Shown in pieces: positions 1-5,420 of a DNA stretch of 7,179 nt (within the stretch, counting starts at the first letter, position 1; each line of letters begins with the position of its first letter). Both the position numbers and the translations under genes were made by a program. The notes below the pieces were generated by a model. That model ran no database searches and had not been told where the DNA came from. It worked only from the letters and a program-made list of their open reading frames with translations. Source of the stretch: an uncultured Clostridia bacterium. Lineage in GTDB: Bacteria; Bacillota; Clostridia; Oscillospirales; Ruminococcaceae. The stretch is taken from NCBI GenBank assembly GCA_937894185.1, contig CALCSA010000465.1, positions 1-7,179 on the forward strand. The letters are read 5' to 3'.

Positions 1-22
1 GAATTGACAATACCTTTTTCAT
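1..22 (-). CDS. Start of a gene running off the window (partial, 7 codons)
   Basis: An ATG at 22-20 is preceded by a strong GGAGG with a 7-nt spacer, and the visible codons read MKKVLSI before the window ends. A Met-Lys-Lys start followed by hydrophobic residues is typical of secreted proteins or lipoproteins, for example the substrate-binding protein of a sugar ABC transporter, but seven residues cannot identify it. It lies 224 bp downstream of the CoA-transferase B gene on the same strand, so it could be co-transcribed by read-through or have its own promoter. Confidence 0.6.
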
Positions 23-246
23 CGGATTACCTCCATTTTCATCTTTGGTTTTATTCCGAGCGCTGAATTAGGGTCATTCCGAACACTCGCTTCCATCGGA
101 AAAACGCACAAATTTTGATGGATTTCAAGGCGGCGGAGGAGGGCAAGGCTGCCGCCCGCCGGCCTTTGCCAAGTAGAAATACGCAAAATATGGGTATTTT
201 GCCTTCAGATTAAAGTGTTTAGAACGGCCCATCGGTTGGCCTTTCT
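23..246 (-). other. Intergenic region between the operon and the next gene
   Basis: No gene is visible in this gap. It holds a perfect AT-rich hairpin near the operon end (183-202). It also holds a GC-rich imperfect stem pairing roughly 144-151 with 162-170. ATTCCGA occurs as a direct repeat at 53-59 and 76-82, and an inverted TCGGAA lies at 96-101. A TTGA...TCAA dyad spans 115-128. I found no convincing -35/-10 pair for the gene starting at 22, so it may depend on operon read-through or an unrecognised promoter or activator site. Confidence 0.4.
183..202 (-). terminator. AT-rich hairpin after the CoA-transferase B gene, weak terminator candidate
   Basis: A perfect 8-bp inverted repeat (GCAAAATA / TATTTTGC, 4-nt loop) begins 45 nt after the stop codon of the B-subunit gene. 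The transcript continues with an interrupted U-rich stretch (GTATTTCTACTT) rather than a clean U-tract. The stem is AT-rich, so termination would be inefficient at best. It may act as partial attenuation or a 3' processing stem before the next gene. Confidence 0.3.
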
Positions 247-963
247 TCAGCGAAACTCAAGACTGCGCAAATCCCGGGGATCAATCTGCTCCAGCAGGGC
301 CAGTTCCCCGGCAGAAGGGGCAGGGGTTGTCTCCAGCTCTAAGTACCGCAGGGGAAATCCGGTGTGTTCCGCCACCTCCTCCATACTGGAGCCGGGGTGT
401 ACCGACCCCACAATCAGCTGGTCCCGATACCACCGAAAGACACACAGGGGGGTGACAATGGCGCTGACATTGCCCCGGGAGGTGACAAAATCCACCTCGT
501 TGACAAAGGTGCGCCGGTCGTGTTTGGTGCGCCAGATCACCGCCCGCTTTGCCGTGGGAATCAGCACGGCGCTGCCCGCGCCCCCCGGCAACCGAACCTT
601 GGGGGTAAAGTAATCCCCAATCACCGAGGCGTTGACCGCTCCGGTGCAGTCAAACTGCACGCCGCTTAAAAAGGCAACGTCCAGCCCGCCCCGCATGGAA
701 AGATCAAAGACTTCCACCAGAGGGAAGGTGGCCGCCGCTGTTTGCAGCAGGCCGCCCCCGGCACTGGAATAGGATTCGGTCAGGGGTGCTTCCACATCTG
801 CCCCGCCGGGAATGTTGAGGATGGTCAGGTTGGGGGCGTGGGTCGCCTTAGCCAGCAGAGCCGCCACCATTGGCAGGTGGGAGGCCACGCCAAAGAATAC
901 GGTTTCGCCGTCCCGCAGCAGCCGGGACATGGCACAGGCCATTATATCGCAGGTTCTATTCAC
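247..963 (-). CDS. CoA-transferase family I-like, subunit B (GctB/IpdB type), catalytic Glu apparently absent
   Basis: A 238-residue protein of usual B-subunit length. It follows the glutaconate CoA-transferase beta-subunit pattern: DGETVFFGVASHLP near residues 18-31, APNLTILN (43-50), a GVQFDCTGAVNASVIGDY stretch (101-118), PGGAGS (126-131), RRTFVNEVDFVTS (150-162) and HTGFPL near 200. In GctB of Acidaminococcus the catalytic Glu54 sits in an ESG motif just after the APDxxI strand. Here the matching place reads NIPGG (50-54), with Ile at the Glu position. That argues against classical CoA transfer and fits IpdAB-like hydrolases, which also lack this Glu. The start is GTG (963), with AAGGGAGG 8 nt upstream, and overlaps the end of subunit A by 8 bp, so translation is probably coupled. 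The CoA-transferase fold is near certain; the reaction and substrate are unknown. Confidence 0.88.
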   Translation of the reverse strand: MNRTCDIMACAMSRLLRDGETVFFGVASHLPMVAALLAKATHAPNLTILNIPGGADVEAPLTESYSSAGGGLLQTAAATFPLVEVFDLSMRGGLDVAFLSGVQFDCTGAVNASVIGDYFTPKVRLPGGAGSAVLIPTAKRAVIWRTKHDRRTFVNEVDFVTSRGNVSAIVTPLCVFRWYRDQLIVGSVHPGSSMEEVAEHTGFPLRYLELETTPAPSAGELALLEQIDPRDLRSLEFR

Positions 964-1759
964 CTCCCGGCCCTCCCTTCAGCCACTCCATCAGCTGGGC
1001 CCGATCCTTCAGGCGCAAGAAGCTGCTGATCGTTTCTTTGTCGGGAGGGTAGTGCCCATGACACCCGCAGGGGGAAGCCCCCTTGGGCAGATGCACCACC
1101 GCCGAGACGAGAAATCCCGGTATGTCCGCCTTGGACTCCCCTTGGCGGAAATAATCCCGGTCCACCAGCTCCTCGGTGGTCAGCAGAACCTTTTGGGATG
1201 CCCGAGAAAGGAGCACATCCTCGTACTGGGGCCCAAAAATCGCCCCATTGCCGTCAGGATCGGCCTTGTGGACATGAAGGATGCTCCAATCGGGGCGAAT
1301 GGCCCGAACCAGAGTCACCGGATCCCCGGAAAAGGGGTCGGTGATCCGCCGGAAGCAGGGATTCACCCGGAGCAGATCCCCTTCCCGCAGGCCGGTCACC
1401 GGCAGAAAGGGAGCTCCATAGGCAGCGGCCCGCAGAGCGCAGATGACGGTGTAGCAGGCGTGCTCGTTGGCTTTGACCAGCCCCTTTTCCACGCTTTTGC
1501 GGTAGTGCTGGGCCAGAGAGAACTCCGTCTCGTAGCTGACAAATCCGGCGTCCACGCTGGCAACGCATTGGGCAAGGCAAAGCAGGTCAATATCCATAGC
1601 TCCTGCGGTTTTCACCAGAGAGAGACAGTGCTTGTTCTGGCGGGCCAGCTCAAATACCGCCGCCATGGGCGCCCGGTTGAGGGTGTTACCACCCAGTCCC
1701 ACTATCGAACCGTCGGGTATGGCCTCAATCGCCTCCTGTAACAAAGTAAGCTTCTTCAT
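956..1759 (-). CDS. CoA-transferase family I-like, subunit A (GctA/IpdA type)
   Basis: A 267-residue alpha subunit of a two-subunit family I CoA-transferase fold enzyme. Visible marks are the N-terminal DGSIVGLGGNTLNRAPMA glycine loop (16-33), SLVKTAGAMDIDLL (47-60), GAPFLPVTG (115-123), the family signature LHVHKADPDGNGAIFG (161-176), VLLTTEELVD (191-200) and a C-terminal GASPCGCHGHYPPD segment (228-240). In the family the A and B subunits form the CoA-ester active site together. The ATG at 1759 follows GAGGGGG, and only 9 nt separate it from the stop of the flavoprotein gene. True CoA transfer versus CoA-ester hydrolysis is left open by the B-subunit motif. No substrate can be assigned. Confidence 0.9.
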   Translation of the reverse strand: MKKLTLLQEAIEAIPDGSIVGLGGNTLNRAPMAAVFELARQNKHCLSLVKTAGAMDIDLLCLAQCVASVDAGFVSYETEFSLAQHYRKSVEKGLVKANEHACYTVICALRAAAYGAPFLPVTGLREGDLLRVNPCFRRITDPFSGDPVTLVRAIRPDWSILHVHKADPDGNGAIFGPQYEDVLLSRASQKVLLTTEELVDRDYFRQGESKADIPGFLVSAVVHLPKGASPCGCHGHYPPDKETISSFLRLKDRAQLMEWLKGGPGGE

Positions 1760-1768
1760 AGAACCCCC

Positions 1769-3100
1769 TCACTTTGCTGCGTTGGCCGCAATGTGAACAG
1801 CGTCCCACACTCCGGCAAAGGGAGGGGCGTAGGCCAGATCCACCATTCCCAGCTCCGCCGTGGTCATGCCGCTGTGAATGGCAATGGCGAACATGTCCCC
1901 CCGGAGCACCGCTCCGGCGGCTCCCGCCGCCGCCGCTCCCAACAGGCGCAGGGTTCCCTTTTCGTAGATCAGCTTGATCATAAGCTCCGACCGCCCCGGA
2001 TAATAAGCGGGATGATCGTGGGTGTGGACCACCTTGGTTCGATAATCCAGCCCCAGATAGCGAGCGTCTGTCTCGCTCATGCCGGTGCGGGCCATTTCGA
2101 TGCCGCAGACCTTGATGGCGGTGGTTCCCAGTGCTCCGATAAATTTATCGTGACGCCCCAGCATGTTTCCCCCGGCAAGGCGGCCGCATTTGTTGGCCAC
2201 GGTGCCAAAGGGAAGGAAGAAGCTTTCCTCCATCATCCGGTTGTAGGCCACGGCACAGTCTCCCGCAGCGTAAACATGGGGCAGAGAGGTGCGCATTTCC
2301 CGGTCCACCACAATGGCTCCATTTTTAGCCATGCGAATTCCCGTATCGGCTAAAAAGTCGGTGGCGGGCAGCACTCCCGCGCAAACCAGAATCAAATCGG
2401 CAGGGTAGCTGCCTTTGTCGGTCTGTAGTTCCCGGTGGGTGCCCATCTCCTTGATTTGGATGACGCTCTCTCCGGTTTTTACCTGCGCGCCGTTGTCCTC
2501 CAGCTCCTTGCGGGCCAGCTGGGAAAACTCCGGCTCAAAGGGAGTCAGGATGCGGTTTTCCCGCTCGATGACGGTGACCTCTTTGCCTAAATGGAGCAGG
2601 GCTTCCGCCATCTCGATTCCGATATAGCCGCCTCCCATAATGACGCAGCGCCGAACCTGTTGGTTTTCCACCACCTTGCGGAGCAGCAGGCCGTCCTCCA
2701 TGGTTTTGATGAGAAAGACTCCGGCGCTATCCATTCCCGGCAGGGGAGGCAGCACCGCCCGGCATCCCGTTGCAATCAGCAGGCGGTCGTAGGAATCGGT
2801 AAATTCCCGGTTGGTTTGCAGGTCCCGCACCACAACGGTTTTGCTTTGGGGGGACACCTTGACCACCTCGTGGTGGAGGAAGGGCTCAATCCCAAGCTTT
2901 TGGGCCTGTTCCGGCGTGCGGGCAATCAGGGCTCGGTAGTCCTGATTCTCACCGCTGATATAGTAGGGAAGCCCACAGGCTCCGTAGGATAAAAAGCCTC
3001 CCTTTTCGTAGACGCGCACCTGAGCGTCGGGTGACATTCTCTTGATTTTGGAGGCGGCGGACATTCCTGCCGCCACTCCGCCAATGATGATTGCCTTCAT
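1769..3100 (-). CDS. FAD/NAD(P)-dependent disulfide oxidoreductase, CoA-disulfide reductase / NADH oxidase type
   Basis: A 443-residue flavoprotein of the single-cysteine class (CoA-disulfide reductase, NADH oxidase, NADH peroxidase). In order: N-terminal FAD dinucleotide loop GGVAAG (7-12), redox-active Cys42 in SYGACGLPYY, ATG motif (110-112), NAD(P)-binding GGGYIG (156-161), second FAD motif YAAGDCA (277-283), and a C-terminal dimerisation domain ending in DLAYAPPFAGVWDAV (421-435). DHPAYYPG (362-369) carries tyrosines where CoA-disulfide reductases have functional ones. The likely role is NAD(P)H-dependent reduction of a CoA disulfide or persulfide, or of O2 or peroxide; the sequence cannot decide between them. 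The frame stays open upstream to 3349, but that part overlaps the aldolase gene and lacks domain similarity. The ATG at 3100 has a GATGGGGGG ribosome site and starts directly at the MKAIIIGG strand, so I chose it. It lies 35 nt after the aldolase stop. Confidence 0.92.
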   Translation of the reverse strand: MKAIIIGGVAAGMSAASKIKRMSPDAQVRVYEKGGFLSYGACGLPYYISGENQDYRALIARTPEQAQKLGIEPFLHHEVVKVSPQSKTVVVRDLQTNREFTDSYDRLLIATGCRAVLPPLPGMDSAGVFLIKTMEDGLLLRKVVENQQVRRCVIMGGGYIGIEMAEALLHLGKEVTVIERENRILTPFEPEFSQLARKELEDNGAQVKTGESVIQIKEMGTHRELQTDKGSYPADLILVCAGVLPATDFLADTGIRMAKNGAIVVDREMRTSLPHVYAAGDCAVAYNRMMEESFFLPFGTVANKCGRLAGGNMLGRHDKFIGALGTTAIKVCGIEMARTGMSETDARYLGLDYRTKVVHTHDHPAYYPGRSELMIKLIYEKGTLRLLGAAAAGAAGAVLRGDMFAIAIHSGMTTAELGMVDLAYAPPFAGVWDAVHIAANAAK

Positions 3101-3135
3101 ATCAGTACCCCCCATCACAATCAAAGGGCTTTCAA

Positions 3136-4029
3136 TTAATTCTTTTCCCGCAGCCGCTGAAGCACCGCCTGTGTAATCCGCCGGATGTCTTCCTCCCCCA
3201 CCTGAGCCGCGGAGGAAGAAGGCTTTTCCGCCTCGGGTTGATTGGGCCGATAGGTGTGGAGCCGGGGCTGGGAGCTTTCGCAGGAGCAGGGAGACAGAGG
3301 CGTGTGGGTGGCCACCACATCCTTGAGGTTGGAGGCCCTGGGGGCACAAGCGGGGACTCCGCCCCCTGTGATGCCCATGTTGCTGCGAATTTCCAGCAGT
3401 TCCTCCACTTGTTCGCAGCTAAGTACGTTGGCCTTGCCCAAGATATTGCCGGTATACATCAGTACCATGGCGTAATGCTCCATGGCCTCCAGCCGGTAAA
3501 AGGCCTCTATCAGGGATTTGCCCCAGGATACGGCTCCGTGATTACCCAACAGCAGAGCGTTGTAGTCCCGGCAGTAGGGGGCGATGGAATCGGGGATGTC
3601 CTGAGAGCCGGGGGTGGCGTAATGGACACAGGGAACTACGCCTAAATTGACCAGCGCTTCGGGATAAATGGCCCGGTCCAGGCTCAGGCCGGCAATGGCA
3701 AAGGAGGTGCAGAGGGGGGGATGGGCGTGGGTAACGCCCATTACCTCCGTATTTTCCAAATAGATGCGGATATGCATCTTTACCTCGGAGGAGGGCTTGT
3801 GGGAATTGGAAGAGAGCACCGTCCCATCCAGCTTCATCTTGACCAGCATATCCTCCGTCATAAACCCCTTGGAAACACCGGTGGGGGTGGTCCAGATGAT
3901 GTCGGGAGCCACCTTGCAGCTGATGTTGCCGTCGTTTGCCGCCACAAAGTTCTTCATATACATCCTGCGGCCTATATCCAATATGGTCTGTTTTGCGCTG
4001 TGATCGGTTGGAAAACGAGTGCCGGACAC
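3136..4029 (-). CDS. Class II aldolase (fuculose-phosphate-aldolase-like) with a C-terminal encapsulation-peptide-like tail
   Basis: A 297-residue protein; the family core is about 215 residues, so some 75 residues are extra. The core has the class II aldolase/adducin features: DGNIS (33-37), phosphate-binding TPTGVSKG (48-55), SSE with the likely catalytic Glu82, the zinc ligands H101 and H103 in THAHPP, and H164 in LLGNHGA. Known members split sugar 1-phosphates such as L-fuculose-1-P or L-rhamnulose-1-P into dihydroxyacetone phosphate and lactaldehyde; the exact substrate here is not readable. After residue 225 comes a low-complexity Pro/Ser/Cys linker and then an amphipathic helix (279-296) like those that target enzymes into bacterial microcompartments. 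The GTG start at 4029 is preceded by AGAGGTG with a 7-nt spacer. It is the first gene of the operon, about 92 nt downstream of the predicted transcription start. Confidence 0.9.
   Translation of the reverse strand: MSGTRFPTDHSAKQTILDIGRRMYMKNFVAANDGNISCKVAPDIIWTTPTGVSKGFMTEDMLVKMKLDGTVLSSNSHKPSSEVKMHIRIYLENTEVMGVTHAHPPLCTSFAIAGLSLDRAIYPEALVNLGVVPCVHYATPGSQDIPDSIAPYCRDYNALLLGNHGAVSWGKSLIEAFYRLEAMEHYAMVLMYTGNILGKANVLSCEQVEELLEIRSNMGITGGGVPACAPRASNLKDVVATHTPLSPCSCESSQPRLHTYRPNQPEAEKPSSSAAQVGEEDIRRITQAVLQRLREKN
3139..3195 (-). other. Putative microcompartment encapsulation peptide coding segment
   Basis: Codons 279-297 of the aldolase encode EEDIRRITQAVLQRLREK plus a final Asn. Hydrophobic residues Ile282, Ile285, Val289, Leu290 and Leu293 fall on one helical face with charged residues opposite. 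A preceding Pro/Ser-rich linker (about residues 226-278) separates it from the catalytic core. This helix-on-a-linker layout is that of encapsulation peptides in microcompartment enzymes, including fuculose-type aldolases of fucose/rhamnose microcompartments. The targeting role is inferred; a simple oligomerisation helix is the alternative. Confidence 0.55.
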
Positions 4030-4120
4030 TTTTTATCACCTCTGTTTTAGCTATTTAACGTTATTCGCTTAAAATTTTACTAAACATAATCCAGCACGTT
4101 TAAATCAGGATTCTCTTTTG

Positions 4121-4156
4121 TACCGTCATTATAAACAATATAAATTTTAATGTCAA
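4121..4156 (-). promoter_or_regulatory. Consensus sigma-A promoter of the aldolase operon
   Basis: On the minus strand, TTGACA (4156-4151) and TATAAT (4133-4128) are separated by exactly 17 bp, a perfect match to both consensus hexamers. Transcription would start near 4121 and give a leader of about 92 nt before the GTG at 4029. A and T runs upstream could act as an UP element. So strong a core promoter for a catabolic operon suggests control by a repressor, and the overlapping palindrome described separately fits that. Confidence 0.85.
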
Positions 4157-4164
4157 TTAAAATT
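4143..4164. repeat. Perfect 9-bp palindrome covering the -35 box, candidate operator
   Basis: Arms AATTTTAAT (4143-4151) and ATTAAAATT (4156-4164) flank the 4-bp centre GTCA, so the dyad sits on the TTGACA box at 4151-4156. A repressor dimer bound here would block RNA polymerase. The region is AT-rich, so such arms arise by chance more readily than elsewhere. No regulator gene is in the window. Confidence 0.45.
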
Positions 4165-4286
4165 AATCGTGTTTAGTGAAATTGTTGCATAAAGATTCTT
4201 TGAATTTTTTTACGCTTTAACTATATTTTAAGTTTTGTCATAGTTTTGCCGCCGATAGCACCTAAACTTTTAATTAGTTTTAGTTG

Positions 4287-4310
4287 TGTTTATTAATTTG
4301 TTTAGTAAAT
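4287..4310. repeat. Tandem 12-bp TGTTTA repeats, possible regulator sites
   Basis: TGTTTATTAATT (4287-4298) is directly followed by TGTTTAGTAAAT (4299-4310), differing at two positions. Related copies are TGTTTAGTGAA at 4170-4180 (plus strand, 13 bp upstream of the -35 box) and TGTTTAGTAAA on the minus strand at 4086-4076, inside the leader. Each resembles an imperfect dyad TGTTTA-G-TAAACA. The sites surround the operon promoter, as a cooperatively binding regulator would need. Chance in an AT-rich island is the main alternative. Confidence 0.35.
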
Positions 4311-4414
4311 ACTCTGGCGGAAAGCCCACATTAGACCTGCCCCATTTTCCCGCGAGGACAAATTGCGGCAAAGCTGCTACAAAATCCGCTGCACGTTTTC
4401 CCGCGCGCAGCAAA

Positions 4415-4444
4415 ACCACCCCGCCGATGAATCGACGGGGTGGT
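4415..4444 (-). terminator. Strong GC hairpin, possible terminator
   Basis: A perfect 9-bp stem (ACCACCCCG / CGGGGTGGT) encloses a 12-nt loop that itself pairs CGAT with ATCG. Read on the minus strand the stem is followed by TTTTGCTGCG, a short U-tract. It lies about 280 nt past the carD stop, so it could be a back-up terminator insulating the aldolase promoter. The U-tract is only four long. Confidence 0.35.
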
Positions 4445-4630
4445 GCCAAGGGGCTAACATCAGCATAGGCCGGGTGGGGGAGGAGCATTGCAGCCCCTTG
4501 TGCTTCTTGATGCCATCGCCGCCACCCTTTTACCTGTAGTGGCAGCGGAGGCGCTCTTCCTCCCGCAGAAAAAATAAGCCGGGGTATGGCGCAGAATCTT
4601 ATCGTCCCCCGCAAAAAGCTTTGCAAGGGC

Positions 4631-4667
4631 CCTGCGGGAAACGGTCAGGGGTTTATTTTCCCGCAGG
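4631..4667. repeat. 11-bp perfect inverted repeat
   Basis: CCTGCGGGAAA (4631-4641) pairs with TTTCCCGCAGG (4657-4667) across a 15-nt loop. No U-tract follows on either strand, so it is not a canonical terminator. It lies between the terminator after carD and the other stems of the GC-rich block. Confidence 0.5.
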
Positions 4668-4693
4668 CGTAACCCTCTGCTTAACGGCAGAAG

Positions 4694-4709
4694 AAAAGCC
4701 CGGGCTTTT
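4694..4709 (-). terminator. Palindromic terminator candidate just after the CarD-family gene
   Basis: AAAAGCCCGGGCTTTT is a perfect 16-bp palindrome that starts 11 nt after the stop codon of the CarD-family gene. It folds with a minimal 4-nt loop, giving A-tract/stem/U-tract geometry, and on the minus strand it is followed by CTTCT. Its position and symmetry suggest an intrinsic terminator, possibly weak because the stem is short. Confidence 0.5.
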
Positions 4710-4720
4710 ACATCCCGATA

Positions 4721-5254
4721 TTATGAAACTTCCAGCTGCAAAGCCTCGTTCATTTGGCCCGAGGCCTGTTCCAAATTAATATCCTTGGCCAGAGCAATGA
4801 CAGAAAGCAACTTCTTCTGTGCGTTTTGCAGCAGAATCCTGTCGCTCTGATTCAGGGATACCCGCTGAGCCTGCAGCATCAGCTCCTTAATCATCCGGGC
4901 AACATCGTTAAAGCTGCCCTCTTTAAGAATCGCGGCGTATTCCAGCTTGCGTTTGGCGTTTTCTTTAATCCAGCCGGTCTCGACATCGGCGGCGTAGGCT
5001 AAAATGTCGTCTGCCTGTTCTGCCGATATAATGTCCTGAAGGCCAATTTTTTGGATGCCCTCTACCGGGTCCAAAATAGTGGTGTTGGGATCGGATTTGG
5101 GCACCAGTACATAATACCGCCTGGTTTTTCCGCCAATTTCCCGTGTGCTAACCCCCTTGATCACGCAGCCGCCGTGGTTGGGGTGCACTACCTTATCTCC
5201 GGACTGATAGATAACCGGTCGCCCCTTTCTATATGTTTTTGTCGTTGTGACCAT
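4721..5254 (-). CDS. CarD family transcriptional regulator
   Basis: A 177-residue protein with the N-terminal CarD/TRCF RNA-polymerase-interaction domain (about 17-77): GDKVVHPNHGGCVIKGV, then IGGKTRRYYVLVP and ILDPVEGIQKIGLQDIIS. A helical C-terminal domain follows, with Trp95, KEGSFNDVARMIKELML (111-127) and LSVIALAKDINLEQA (150-164). Family members bind the RNA polymerase beta subunit and upstream promoter DNA to stabilise open complexes, often at rRNA or stress promoters. The length is typical. The ATG at 5254 has only a weak ribosome site (TGGAAG close by). No better start exists, and the domain begins soon after. The gene is monocistronic: own promoter at 5427-5455, palindromic terminator behind it, and an intrinsic terminator within its leader. 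Several Clostridia carry paralogues, so the regulon is unknown. Confidence 0.92.
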   Translation of the reverse strand: MVTTTKTYRKGRPVIYQSGDKVVHPNHGGCVIKGVSTREIGGKTRRYYVLVPKSDPNTTILDPVEGIQKIGLQDIISAEQADDILAYAADVETGWIKENAKRKLEYAAILKEGSFNDVARMIKELMLQAQRVSLNQSDRILLQNAQKKLLSVIALAKDINLEQASGQMNEALQLEVS

Positions 5255-5420
5255 GCTTCCATCATCTTAAAAAAAGCGGCAACCGCCCCTTAGACGGTCC
5301 GCCGTTTCAGCTTAAATCGTACCACTGATACTCTCTTGACAAAACACAGATTGCAGGATAAGAATGGGTACGCCGATTCGGACAAAGCGCGACAATCAAT
5401 GACGCGATGCACTCTAGGCT
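5255..5420 (-). promoter_or_regulatory. Long structured leader of the CarD-family gene
   Basis: From the predicted start near 5420 the leader runs about 165 nt before the ATG, far longer than needed for a ribosome site. Visible pairings are a small stem of GCGTCA with TGTCGC (loop TTGAT, one U-U mismatch), a long-range CGTACC/GGTACG pair, and finally an intrinsic terminator at 5269-5304. This is the arrangement of a cis-regulatory, attenuated leader. I do not recognise a known riboswitch class in it. Confidence 0.5.
5269..5304 (-). terminator. Intrinsic terminator inside the CarD leader (attenuator candidate)
   Basis: On the minus strand CGGC (5304-5301) and ACCG (5298-5295) pair with CGGT (5285-5282) and GCCG (5280-5277) around a 9-nt loop, with a small internal bulge. 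Seven T follow at 5275-5269. The T-tract ends only 14 nt before the carD ATG, so any transcript from the upstream promoter must pass it. Confidence 0.7.

Larger units (their letters stand above)
4316..4667. other. GC-rich, hairpin-filled intergenic block without a credible gene
   Basis: This block begins abruptly where the AT-rich island ends. It contains several stems: 4415-4423 with 4436-4444 (9 bp, plus an inner CGAT/ATCG), 4447-4455 with 4492-4500 (CAAGGGGCT/AGCCCCTTG), and 4631-4641 with 4657-4667 (CCTGCGGGAAA/TTTCCCGCAGG). TTTTCCCGC occurs at 4345, 4396 and 4656. Open frames of 60 and 118 codons cross it on the two strands. Neither has a ribosome site or a recognisable domain, and the longer one begins with TTG. 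It may be a dispersed non-coding repeat or the remnant of one, or a structured 3' region of the carD transcript. Confidence 0.45.

Noticed and set aside
3101..3349. N-terminal extension of 83 residues on the flavoprotein frame
   Set aside because: It overlaps the aldolase gene, is low-complexity Pro/Gly/Arg, and the ATG at 3100 has a good ribosome site directly before the FAD-binding strand.
4270..4626. 118-codon minus-strand open frame in the gap
   Set aside because: It starts with TTG without a ribosome site, shows no domain, spans several hairpins and runs into the AT-rich island.
5305..5345. GTGGTAC in the carD leader as a T-box motif
   Set aside because: The conserved T-box sequence continues ACCGCG, which is absent, and no stem I specifier features are seen.
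5336..5364. Plus-strand TTGACA with a TAAGAA 17 bp later
   Set aside because: The -10 matches only three of six bases and no plus-strand gene follows; the minus-strand promoter at 5427-5455 is far better.
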